From: Symploca sp. SIO1C2
Lineage (GTDB): Bacteria; Cyanobacteriota; Cyanobacteriia; Cyanobacteriales; Coleofasciculaceae
NCBI GenBank assembly: GCA_010672925.1
Contig: JAAHFP010000055.1
Location: 1-39,586 of the forward strand
Direction of reading: 5' to 3'
DNA: 39,586 nt
The notes under the pieces were generated by a model. That model was not told where the DNA came from. It did no database searches and saw nothing but the letters and a program-made list of their open reading frames with translations. Positions 17,427-25,438 of the stretch are shown piece by piece (position 1 is the stretch's first letter; the number at the start of each line of letters is the position of its first letter). The position numbers and the translations under genes are program-made.

Positions 17427-17477
17427 TCCCCAAAACCAATAACGAATGTACCTCATCTCAATGAGAAACGCTATAGT
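17427..17477 (-). repeat. Dispersed repeat ACTATAGCGTTTCTCAT, copy 2 (inverted)
   Basis: The last 17 bases (17461-17477) are the exact reverse complement of 6368-6384; similarity continues into CCAATAACGAATGTACC. It ends 36 bases before the next start codon, so it lies in that gene's leader or promoter. Confidence 0.7.
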
Positions 17478-17513
17478 GTATCTAAAATTTAATTGTCTAG
17501 GGGGTAGTATACT

Positions 17514-18104
17514 ATGAATCATACTTTTGGCGACTTTATTCAAGCATTTCCCCCTAATCATGATTCCTTAGAACTCAGTTTTACCCCTACATCTGAGCGC
17601 ATCAAGAATCGATGGCGCAATCAACGACTTTCAGCTCATTTTATGGCTGACTATATTGCAAATTTTTTGCCCCTAAATAAAAATAAACCAGAAGAAGAAA
17701 AGCGAATTAAAGAAATCAAAGGAGCAGTCAGCTATATTGCCAATGAACTGTTGGAAAATGCGATGAAATTTAATCTAGAAACCTCCAGCAGTAAGGTCAA
17801 ACTTGGTGTTCATTTTTTAGATGCAGCGGAGCTGATTGTGGCTATGTTCACCAAGAACAGCATTGATCTAAACAGTGCAGAGAAGTTTCAAGTATTTATC
17901 CAAACCCTGTTAGCCTCTGATCCAGAGGAACTTTATATACAGCAAGTTGAAGCCAGTGCTGAGGACGAAAATGCTGAAATGTCTGGCTTGGGTTTTCTAA
18001 CCATGATCAATGATTACCAAGCTAAGTTAGGCTGGAAGTTTGAGCCACTACCCTCAGCACCAGGAATGATCACAGTGACGACTATGGCTCAGGTAAGTGT
18101 CTAA
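17514..18104 (+). CDS. HATPase-like regulator (DUF6272 / slr1658-type)
   Basis: A 196-residue cytoplasmic protein with an anti-sigma-kinase-like ATP-binding fold: an N-box IANELLENAMKFN (E78, N82), a middle sheet, and a G-box-like MSGLGFLTMINDY (158-161 GLGF). I recall cyanobacterial homologues as 'slr1658 superfamily regulator' or DUF6272, related to SiaB-like kinases. The partner is the STAS-like slr1659-type protein encoded next. A phosphorylating or binding role towards it is inferred. No DxGxG G1 box is obvious, so ATP binding may be unusual. The 146-base gap to the next gene contains two strong hairpins. Confidence 0.75.
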   Translation: MNHTFGDFIQAFPPNHDSLELSFTPTSERIKNRWRNQRLSAHFMADYIANFLPLNKNKPEEEKRIKEIKGAVSYIANELLENAMKFNLETSSSKVKLGVHFLDAAELIVAMFTKNSIDLNSAEKFQVFIQTLLASDPEELYIQQVEASAEDENAEMSGLGFLTMINDYQAKLGWKFEPLPSAPGMITVTTMAQVSV

Positions 18105-18139
18105 CTTCAGTTCACTTGAGTAGTAAGAATTCTCAAATA

Positions 18140-18216
18140 AGAGTAATATATTAAGTGTAAAAATATTACTCTAGATAGATTACAGATCTTGGTCAATCAA
18201 ACGGTTTTGATTGGCC
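18140..18216 (+). promoter_or_regulatory. Two hairpins in the leader of the STAS-like gene
   Basis: AGAGTAATAT (18140-18149) pairs perfectly with ATATTACTCT (18163-18172). GGTCAATCAAA (18191-18201) pairs with TTTGATTGGCC (18206-18216) with one G-U pair and a 4-base loop. They lie between two genes that should be co-expressed and could set their relative levels by attenuation or mRNA processing. No T tract follows either stem. Confidence 0.55.
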
Positions 18217-18250
18217 TGATGTCAAACTATGTACAAGGAAGTTTAACCCC

Positions 18251-18604
18251 ATGAGTGTCCAAGAAATTAAAGGTGAAGACTACGTCGTTCGATATGATGC
18301 GGATTCCGTCTCGGTCAGTTTTCAAGGGGAGTTAGCGTTGGGAGGTCCTAAGGAATACGCTCCTATTAATGAACTCCTCAGTGAAATTGCTGATAGTTCT
18401 CCTGAAGAGATGACGATTGACCTCAAAGGGTTGGCATTTCTCAATAGTTCTGGTATTAGTATGTTGTCTAAATTTGTGCTGGGCTTGCGCAAAAAAAAGG
18501 ACATTCAATTAGTAATTTTGGGTTCCAATGACATGCCTTGGCAGGGCAAATCTTTAAAAAATCTCCAGAAGTTTCTTCCTAGCCTGAGGTTAGAGATGGA
18601 ATAA
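18251..18604 (+). CDS. STAS-like regulator (slr1659-type)
   Basis: A 117-residue protein with the layout of an anti-sigma-factor antagonist: beta strands, then MTIDLKGLAFLNSSGISMLSKF, in which NSSG (65-68) occupies the place of the DSSG phospho-serine motif of SpoIIAA, then QLVILGSND and a helical end. Homologues are, from memory, named 'slr1659 superfamily regulator'. With the upstream HATPase-like protein it probably forms a partner-switch pair. It is 18 bases upstream of the MscS start codon used here, so it is likely co-transcribed with the channel. Confidence 0.8.
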   Translation: MSVQEIKGEDYVVRYDADSVSVSFQGELALGGPKEYAPINELLSEIADSSPEEMTIDLKGLAFLNSSGISMLSKFVLGLRKKKDIQLVILGSNDMPWQGKSLKNLQKFLPSLRLEME

Positions 18605-18622
18605 GTTATTGAGAGGGACGTG

Positions 18623-20284
18623 ATGCAGCTTGACCTATTTGCCGTTGAACTTCAAGAAATACTACAAGAAGCGCTATATGTCCTGATTGATTTTGTAACA
18701 AAGCTTGCTGGGGCAATAGGTCTATACTTTACCTTGTTTTATCTTTTGCGATCGCTCTTTCGCAAATTTGAACGGGACATTGCTTTAGTCACGCTGAACG
18801 TTTCTTCTTCTCCTATTTTAGCTATATTTGTACTGATTAGTTTTAAAATAACTATCCAAAATACAGTGAGCTTAGCAACTGTTGCTTGGTTAGACCGACT
18901 ATTCATCGGTGGCATTATCATCACCATCAGTTATTGGTCTCTACAGTTATTTAAACAAGTTTTGGTCTACTACCTGAAGGAGTATGCTGCCATCACAGAA
19001 GTGATGTGGGATGATGTCTTAATTCCTTTACTAGAAGGTGTTATCCCCGCAGTAATTGTTTTGGTGGGTGGTTCTGCTGTCCTGCAATTATGTTTTGGTC
19101 TAGATTTAACTGGAGCCTGGTTAACTTTAGGCGGCGGTGCGTTTGTTATTGGTTTTGCTGTCAAGGATATTCTGGCTAATTTTTTCAGTGGTATTGTTCT
19201 ACTGTTAGACAGTCCATTTCAGTTTGGGGATGTGCTCCGGATTGAAACTGAAAGTGGTACTCAACTAGGTATCCTCCGCAAAATTGGAGTGCGGGTGACT
19301 CGTTTCTATATGTTTGAAACTCACACAGAGGTCTATATTCCTAATAGTGTGATGCAAAGCCAGAGGATCACTAATCTGAGTCGTCCGATTGAGCCGGTTT
19401 ATTTTTTCACAACCATTGAGTTAACCCCCAAATGTGATCTAGAACAGGCGAGGCAGGTGATGCAGGAGATCATTCAAGCTCATCCCGATACTTTGGGAGA
19501 TATTGATACCAAATTGGACTGTTTGGAAAGGTATTATGACTGGACAGATGTTGCCGATGACTTTGTTGCCAAAAAAGAAAATGGCAAGAAGCGCCTGTTA
19601 GCGGAAAATGCAGTCAATGAAAAACTAGAAGAGATTGAACAATCCCTAGAAGCGCTAATTATTACTCTTCAGTTTGTGGAAGAAGGGGGGTTAACCCAAG
19701 ACGAAATAGAAACCGTTCAACAAGAATTTAACGATGTACTGGAATTAATTGGTTTGACGGTGCTCCATCAATCGGTTCGTCGTAGAAGTTCGTTTTTCAA
19801 ACTAAAGCAAGTTCCAGCATCTTTTAATCTTGAAGAAACCCAAGATGCAGATTCCTTAATCAGGCTAGTGCGCCAATGGTATCGCATGTGGTTAAGAGAC
19901 CCCAATGTGGTAGATCAAGATGAATACGTGTTACCAGAAATTTGGGAGCATAAAATCAAACTCCTCAAGCGGCGAGTTCAGAAGTTGCACCAGAAAATTC
20001 TCAATCCACTTCAGGAAGAAACTCGATTAGATGATTATGTCAAAAGGCTAGTAGAATGGTTACGCGATCGCTTTAAGCAAGCCCGCAGTCAGTGGCAGGA
20101 ACCTCAAGTCAGAATGGAAGGGGTAGTTCATTACGAAGGATACACCTATATCCAATTTGTCCTCAACTACTATGTCGATGATATCCGTCTCGAAGATGGT
20201 GCACGAGGGATTCGAGTCAATAGTGATATTCACCGAGAGATTATGCGTCATCTCAAAGAAGATTGTCAGAGTCGAGGAGTTTAG
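18623..20284 (+). CDS. MscS-family mechanosensitive ion channel with long C-terminal extension
   Basis: An inner-membrane small-conductance mechanosensitive channel. The N-terminal half has several hydrophobic segments; the pore helix and adjacent region read GGGAFVIGFAVKDILANFFS (about 170-190). The beta domain follows, with DSPFQFGDVLRI and FETHTEVYIPNS. The long cytoplasmic part after about 270 includes a charged helical stretch (EKLEEIEQSLEAL) and an unusually extended end, making 553 residues against about 290 for E. coli MscS. I chose the ATG at 18623 (GAGAGG six bases upstream) over a GTG at 18620. Its position after two partner-switch regulators suggests osmotic-stress signalling. Confidence 0.88.
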   Translation: MQLDLFAVELQEILQEALYVLIDFVTKLAGAIGLYFTLFYLLRSLFRKFERDIALVTLNVSSSPILAIFVLISFKITIQNTVSLATVAWLDRLFIGGIIITISYWSLQLFKQVLVYYLKEYAAITEVMWDDVLIPLLEGVIPAVIVLVGGSAVLQLCFGLDLTGAWLTLGGGAFVIGFAVKDILANFFSGIVLLLDSPFQFGDVLRIETESGTQLGILRKIGVRVTRFYMFETHTEVYIPNSVMQSQRITNLSRPIEPVYFFTTIELTPKCDLEQARQVMQEIIQAHPDTLGDIDTKLDCLERYYDWTDVADDFVAKKENGKKRLLAENAVNEKLEEIEQSLEALIITLQFVEEGGLTQDEIETVQQEFNDVLELIGLTVLHQSVRRRSSFFKLKQVPASFNLEETQDADSLIRLVRQWYRMWLRDPNVVDQDEYVLPEIWEHKIKLLKRRVQKLHQKILNPLQEETRLDDYVKRLVEWLRDRFKQARSQWQEPQVRMEGVVHYEGYTYIQFVLNYYVDDIRLEDGARGIRVNSDIHREIMRHLKEDCQSRGV

Positions 20285-20318
20285 GAGCGTACTTTTAAGA
20301 AACGGTATGAGTAATGAG

Positions 20319-20397
20319 CAGTAGTAGGACTTCAGTCCAAAAAGAAGTCAAAGTGTAAGTATTCAACCAGTAGTAGGACTTCAGTCCAAAAAGAAGT
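20319..20397 (+). repeat. Two perfect 30-bp direct repeats
   Basis: The 30 bases at 20319-20348 recur exactly at 20368-20397, separated by 19 bases. Each copy contains GGACTTCAGTCC, a small stem. They follow the MscS stop by 35 bases. Confidence 0.9.
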
Positions 20398-20519
20398 TAG
20401 AAACAATGGTTCGGACTCTGTTTTGGTTATTGCAACATCAGGAATACCAACCAAATTAGTTTTATTCCCGTTACTTTCATCCCAGAGATAAATCCGTGTA
20501 CCGTGACACACCTAAAAAT

Positions 20520-20597
20520 GTAGGTTGGGTGTAACGAAGTGAAACCCAACGAAACCTGCGACCATGTTGGGTTACGCTACCGCTTCACCCAACCTAC
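20520..20597. repeat. 78-bp REP-like inverted repeat
   Basis: GTAGGTTGGGTG at the left end is the exact reverse complement of CACCCAACCTAC at the right end, with an inner AACCCAAC/GTTGGGTT pair. This is a common cyanobacterial palindromic repeat and lies between the convergent MscS and AAA_35-RlpA genes, where it may help end transcription. Confidence 0.8.
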
Positions 20598-20679
20598 GTC
20601 TATTTCACTGTTGCCAGATGAGCTGTTGCCTTTTGCCTCCCCTCACAAGTCAATTTTCGACAGGCGTGCAAGATCTAAG

Positions 20680-22833
20680 TTAATCCTCTGCTGCTTCTAG
20701 TTGCACTCGGATGATACCTTCTTTCTTCGTTAGTCCAATCTCTTGAGCAGCAGATTGAGACAAGTTAATGATTCGACCTGTTTTACGCGCAGGTCCGCGA
20801 TTGTTGATTCGCACTACTACAGAAAGATCTGTTTTTGGATTTGTTACCCGCACCCTTGTGCCAAAGGGTAAATCACGGTGAGCAGCTGTCTTTTCAGTTG
20901 GATCAAATTTCTCAAGGCTAGCAGTGAGTTGACCTTGCTCACTAAAACCAGAAAAAGATGCTGTACCTTGGGTGAGATACTGAGAATAGTAACTGTTGAG
21001 CAGTTCTTTTTCACCCTTCTGAAAGTATTCCTGTGCTTTTTCTTCGTTTCCCAATGCTCTGTAGGCATGGCCTAGATAATACAGAGATTCAATTATCCCT
21101 TCCTTACTGTTATTGTTTTTTGCTAATTCATAACTCATTTCATAAACTTCAATGGCTCTAGAATATTCTTGATCAGCAAAAAAAGTACGGCCTAGTTTTC
21201 GATAAAGTTCTTCTTTTCTATCACTCTCTGTTATTTGTTCAATTCTACTTATATATTTTTCATAAGCAGTAATAGATTCACTGACTTGATCTTTAATAAA
21301 GTTAGCTAACTCTTTCTCAGACTCAGTTAACTCCTTCTCTAAGGCATCTACATTATTCTCCGACTTAGTTATATTATCCTCCGACTCAGCTAACTTTTTC
21401 TCAGACTCAGCTAACTTCTTTTCTAAGTAAGCTGATTTAATTTCTAACTTTTGAGAGTATTGATACTTGTCAATAGCAAATGCTGTACTGCCTAAAGTTA
21501 ATACTATACCTAATATAAAAGTAATTCGTTTAAAATTTTCCCATTTTTCCTGTGTTGCCAATTGTTGACTTTTGTTTAAAAACCTATGATCATGAATACT
21601 TAAGTTTTTGTTTGCAGACCATTTCTTGGCTTCCTGTAGTTTATGACCTCGTAATAACCATGATTCATCTTGATAATCAGATGCTTCCCAAGCTAATATT
21701 TCTTTTGCATAGGGTCGTATTTTAAAAGGGCCATTGAGCCAATCTTTATTAAAAACTGACTCATAAATACGGTTAGAAATCTTTAAATTGTTTTCTTTAT
21801 TAATGACTAAACCTGATAATCGCAATTGTAATTGCCCTGGACTGTTGTCAAATGTGATTTGTCCTTGTTGTAAAATTATTTTATAAATTCCCAAGAGCTG
21901 TAGGGCGTTTTGCTCATTACCGGAGATGCGATCGCGTATTGTTCTCAAATGCTCCGGATCATCCTGAATTTCCCAGTGATCAATCACTTGCATTTGTACC
22001 AAATTTTCTATTTTTTCTTCTTCTTTTCCTTCCTTAATATCATTATAAGTAGTAACAATTAATCTGCACAGTTTTTGGGTTAAAAATGGTTGACCATTTG
22101 TCCAATATAGCACTGCTTTCAAGACTGTTTGAGGATTGCGAATTTCTTTGCTAAAGCCTTCTGTTAGTGGTTGAGCCTCATGTAACTGAAAACCATTGAG
22201 TGGGATTGATTTGCCAATATTAAATGGTGTCTTGGTTTTGTCTTTAACCAAGTCATAGGGAGTCGCAACTCCTAGCAATGCAAAGGTAAGGCGTCTGTAT
22301 GCTGATTTTTCAGCTCGTTTATTATAGAAACCTCGAATCAGAGCGAAAAAATCTTCTTTGAAGTTGAGGTTGATAACTTGATCAATTTCATCGATAAAAA
22401 TGACAATATTGTGAGTTATCTTGGTTAGTAGCACTTCTTCAATAAATTCAGTGAAGCGCTCTTCAGGAGAAAACCTCTCGCGTGTACTAGACCAATTTGT
22501 CCAATCAGGCTTAAACTTTGTCGCTAGTTCAAAGTAATTACTCAGACTGCTGATTAAACTACCATACCATTGCTCTGCTGTTACCTGCTGACTACCAATC
22601 ATCGTCAGATCAATGACGGCGCAGGCAATACCTTCAGCTTGCAGCTTTTCCATAGTTCTGATGCACAAGCTGGACTTACCCATCTGCCGGGAATTCAACA
22701 CATAACAAAACTCTCCTGCTTTCAACCCTTCGTAGAGTTCTTCGTCTGCTTGACGCGATACATAACTAGGAGCATCGGGAGGTAAACTGCCTCCAATCTG
22801 GTATTCAAAGCTGGTATAGGTTATTGTGTTCAT
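20680..22833 (-). CDS. AAA_35 ATPase - TM - coiled coil - TPR - RlpA-like fusion protein
   Basis: A 717-residue protein with an unusual order of domains. Residues 1-365 are a cyanobacterial AAA_35 ATPase: Walker [10 protein letters not shown] (47-55), Walker [10 protein letters not shown] (143-151), [13 protein letters not shown] (244-256) and a winged-helix-like end. The segment [15 protein letters not shown] (411-425) usually precedes a membrane helix, here about 437-454. A heptad-rich coiled coil (about 465-515), TPR-like helices (about 541-615) and an RlpA-like double-psi beta-barrel (622-713, from [12 protein letters not shown]) follow. The predicted topology puts the ATPase inside and the RlpA domain in the periplasm. 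E641 and H652 of RlpA are retained, but the NDRGP Asp is Asn (N678). The gene lies 38 bases after the frameshifted HTH-AAA_35 gene and is probably in its operon. A wall-remodelling or defence-effector role is inference. Confidence 0.85.
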   Translation of the reverse strand: MNTITYTSFEYQIGGSLPPDAPSYVSRQADEELYEGLKAGEFCYVLNSRQMGKSSLCIRTMEKLQAEGIACAVIDLTMIGSQQVTAEQWYGSLISSLSNYFELATKFKPDWTNWSSTRERFSPEERFTEFIEEVLLTKITHNIVIFIDEIDQVINLNFKEDFFALIRGFYNKRAEKSAYRRLTFALLGVATPYDLVKDKTKTPFNIGKSIPLNGFQLHEAQPLTEGFSKEIRNPQTVLKAVLYWTNGQPFLTQKLCRLIVTTYNDIKEGKEEEKIENLVQMQVIDHWEIQDDPEHLRTIRDRISGNEQNALQLLGIYKIILQQGQITFDNSPGQLQLRLSGLVINKENNLKISNRIYESVFNKDWLNGPFKIRPYAKEILAWEASDYQDESWLLRGHKLQEAKKWSANKNLSIHDHRFLNKSQQLATQEKWENFKRITFILGIVLTLGSTAFAIDKYQYSQKLEIKSAYLEKKLAESEKKLAESEDNITKSENNVDALEKELTESEKELANFIKDQVSESITAYEKYISRIEQITESDRKEELYRKLGRTFFADQEYSRAIEVYEMSYELAKNNNSKEGIIESLYYLGHAYRALGNEEKAQEYFQKGEKELLNSYYSQYLTQGTASFSGFSEQGQLTASLEKFDPTEKTAAHRDLPFGTRVRVTNPKTDLSVVVRINNRGPARKTGRIINLSQSAAQEIGLTKKEGIIRVQLEAAED

Positions 22834-22871
22834 AAATTACTCTGAAAACTAAAATTCATTGGTTAATTAAT

Positions 22872-24160
22872 TTACCGATGTACTTTCCTATTTTCAGAAT
22901 TTATACTCCTCCATAAAATACTATCTATGCGCTCTTGAAAATACTTCTTATACAAATTGCAGCTAATTTTTACCTTATTCTCCTGCAAATGTACTAATCC
23001 CAGACTATGTAAAACATAAAATTGCTTGAGATGTGATTTTATCTTCATTGGTTGAGCTGATTCAACTACTGTCTTGAGTGCTTTACCTAGTTCATGGTTT
23101 TCTTAAAATTAGGCCAATAGGAGCGCAGATGACTACTATAAATTCCCGTCTCTATGGGGGCTTCTTTTAACAAGTCATCAAATGAGCTATCCTGAGCATT
23201 TTTCAGATCATTTAAAGCTTCTTGTAGTAAATAAGGATGTTTTCCCACCAGATCTGTCAATTTTTCAGTTTGCTTTTGGGTCAAATGTAAATCGTGCTGA
23301 CTGATTAAATCATTGACTTGTTTGTCTGTAAATTCTGGTAAATTTATTGTTGATCCCACATTGAACGGTGAAGCATTGATATCTAGCTTGATATAGACAT
23401 CTGTTGAGTGAACAAGCACCAAGCGTAGTCTTTTCCATATCTTGCTAATCTTACTTTTTTCATGCCAAGCCCGTAACATCCCTAGAAAATCCTGGGCAAC
23501 TGCTGCATAAGGAAAAACCAGATCAACGTCATCCAAGCATAAAATGACAGGACTGTCTGCTCTTTGATTCAACAAGTAAGCTTCAAAATAGTTGGTGCAA
23601 TTCATCTTACTGGTAGAATATTTTTCATCCCAGTAAGTATTTAGCTTATTCTCTAGCCCTAGAGCTTGACCAACACTGATACACAACCATTTTAAAAGCT
23701 TATCAAGCTCTTCTAAGTCGGTTTGTTCCGCCAAACGAAAGGGTAAGTAAGCTCCTTGGTAATTCTGCTTTTGTTCCAGCTGTTGAATAACCTGAGTTAT
23801 CAGTGATGTTTTACCTAGCCTTTTAGGTGCTTTAATCCGAATCACGGCTCCCGGCTTCACAAGTTTTTGATAACATTTATCTTCAAGCTCAGGACGTTGC
23901 ACATAGATAGATGCTTCTGTGTCATTACCTTCACTGCTATCTTCTAAAACAGCAATCTTTTGCCAGTCTTGCCCCAATACCTTACAGATTTCTCTAAAAT
24001 ACTTCCTGTCAACAGGTCTGCCATTGAGGAAGCTACTGATGGTGGTCAGAGAGCAGTCTAGATCAGCCGCGAGATCAATCTGCCTTGAGTAACCCTTGTT
24101 TCGGAGGGCTGATTTAACTTGTGGGATATACTTTTTGTCAACTCTGAGGGAGCGTGGCAT
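22872..24160 (-). pseudogene. HTH-AAA_35 ATPase, frameshifted near the 3' end
   Basis: The intact frame runs 24160-23087 (357 residues). An XRE-like HTH occupies about 25-65 (SRQIDLAADLDCSLTTISSF then NGRPV), followed by an AAA_35 ATPase with Walker A APKRLGKTSL (111-120), Walker B VILCLDDVD (205-213) and KHPYLLQEAL. It stops at KKTMN, but the missing C-terminal part continues in the -1 frame from about 23099 to the stop at 22872 (HELGKALKTVVESAQP to CNLYKKYFQERI), matching the normal family end. One A lost from AAGAAAACC at about 23097-23104 explains it (restored reading KKNHELGK, about 429 residues). Sequencing error or a functional truncated form remain possible. Confidence 0.8.
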
Positions 24161-24197
24161 AACTGGTTCTGCTAGAACTACTGGAATTATGGCAAGT

Positions 24198-24241
24198 TTA
24201 ACTCGATAACAAACTCATTAACTCGATAATAACTTGTTATT
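24198..24241. promoter_or_regulatory. Putative operator: 12-bp direct repeats plus inverted repeat
   Basis: TTAACTCGATAA occurs at 24198-24209 and 24218-24229, exactly 20 bases (about two helical turns) apart. Adjoining them, AATAAC (24228-24233) pairs with GTTATT (24236-24241). They lie 38-81 bases upstream of the HTH-AAA_35 start codon, the right place for self-regulation by its HTH domain. Binding is inferred. Confidence 0.5.
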
Positions 24242-24440
24242 AACACATGATGGGAGTTCGTTGAGTTTGTTGTACCCTTATTGAATAAGGCCAAGCACAT
24301 TTAATATGCTTAGCCGTAATTAGAACAAACAAATACACAAGATTAACTGCGTATTGCCAAAAATTTAAGGCTTGACAACATAGATGTAACAGTGATTAAG
24401 GATAGAAAAATAATCCTGTACAGTCGCTCGCAAGCTCAGG

Positions 24441-24743
24441 CTACTTCCTCCTTATCCAGCTCAGTAAGGAATCAAGCACAGTTATAGTGAAACCCAAAAG
24501 ACCAAATATATCTTTTGGACTGTGCCGAACGAAGGCAATAATGTACGGCAGAACTAGGAAAATTCTCAGAAAGAGAATTTTATCTCTGAGCCTCCTTACG
24601 AGAAGAGCGACTGTGGATACAAGAGACAAAAAATTTGTCAGGATAATCTGTATCCCCCGATATTTAGGGAGCGGATCTTTAGAATTCATGAGCTTTCTGT
24701 CTTGTTTTACTGAGTGCTGGCTCTTCGAGCCAGTGCTTTCCAT
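24441..24743 (-). CDS. Possible small membrane protein, unrecognised
   Basis: A 100-residue frame with two hydrophobic stretches (ILTNFLSLVSTVALLV and the ILFLRIFLVLPYIIAFV region, then FGLLGFTITVLDSLLSWI) and a basic C-terminus. I recognise no family. No Shine-Dalgarno sequence is visible before the ATG and the opposite strand is also open here, so this may be chance. It is the only candidate gene in the 24161-25438 gap; the rest of that gap holds the operator-like repeats, HIP1-containing 20-base repeats (about 24811 and 24935) and the element at 24994-25197. Confidence 0.3.
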   Translation of the reverse strand: MESTGSKSQHSVKQDRKLMNSKDPLPKYRGIQIILTNFLSLVSTVALLVRRLRDKILFLRIFLVLPYIIAFVRHSPKDIFGLLGFTITVLDSLLSWIRRK

Positions 24744-24993
24744 AGATATACTATCTATAGGTCACATTGGGCAACCCCCCTGATAAAAAAAACTCTGAGC
24801 GCAGATATTGTAGTGCGATCGCGAATCTTGTAAGCGGCTTTAGCGAAGCGGATACTGCTAGCGAAACATTGTTGGAAATTGTGACAGCCTTGATATCGCG
24901 TAATTAGCCGTAAAAGGGCATTGTAGCAATATTCAGTGCGATCGCAATCTTGTAGGTTGAATTGAGGGCACAACCATTGAGGGCGCAAGCATT

Positions 24994-25197
24994 CATTGGT
25001 ATCAACTTAAGTTAGGGATAGCTTAAAGACTAGCTTCCACACCACCCAGAACTCAAGTTCTGGGCTAATAGCTCAAGTCCACTCAAGTGGACTGAAGATT
25101 TTAGGGAAAATTGAGTCATCTTTAGATGACTTGAGCTATTAGCCGGTCGTTTAAACGACCAGTGGGATAAGAGTTTAACCTTAAGTTGACACCAATG
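24994..25197. mobile_element. MITE-like element: terminal inverted repeats, 9-bp target duplication, nested hairpins
   Basis: The left end CATTGGTATCAACTTAAG (24994-25011) matches the inverted right end (25180-25197) with one mismatch. The flanks GCAAGCATT (24985-24993) and GCAAGCCTT (25198-25206) agree at 8 of 9, as a target duplication would. Inside are stems 25045-25053/25056-25064, 25076-25083/25086-25093, 25114-25121/25124-25131 and palindrome 25145-25160, with an enclosing perfect 16-bp stem (25063-25078/25129-25144). There is no coding frame. It may be moved by a transposase encoded elsewhere. Confidence 0.75.
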
Positions 25198-25344
25198 GCA
25201 AGCCTTGCGCCCCTGCATCAATATTTCTTCATTTACCCCACAGCAGTAAGATGGGGAAGACTATCTGTTCTAAGAATTAGTCGGGAACTTCAATGGTGAT
25301 TTGTGCCACAGTGCAACTTGGGTTAGGGGGGTTCGTCTATCCAC

Positions 25345-25373
25345 TGTAAACTTTTTTCGGTAAGTGGTATAAA
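25345..25373 (+). promoter_or_regulatory. Candidate promoter of the rsbRST genes
   Basis: TGTAAA (25345-25350), 17 bases, TATAAA (25368-25373) preceded by TGG. The -10 box is good and the -35 box poor. It lies 65 bases upstream of the start codon. Confidence 0.4.
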
Positions 25374-25438
25374 AGTAAACAATTAACAGTTTTGGGTACG
25401 CTAAACCAAGCGGATATTAAACATTGAGGATTTAACCC

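Noticed and set aside
23087-23110. Programmed -1 frameshift in the HTH-AAA_35 gene
   Set aside because: The site (TTT AAG AAA ACC) does not fit a strong X XXY YYZ slippery heptamer and no downstream stimulatory stem is evident; a base loss is simpler. Kept only as an alternative.
24487-24783. 98-residue basic plus-strand frame
   Set aside because: Highly basic with no domain, opposite to another weak candidate (24441-24743), no ribosome site; at most one of the two can be real and neither is certain.
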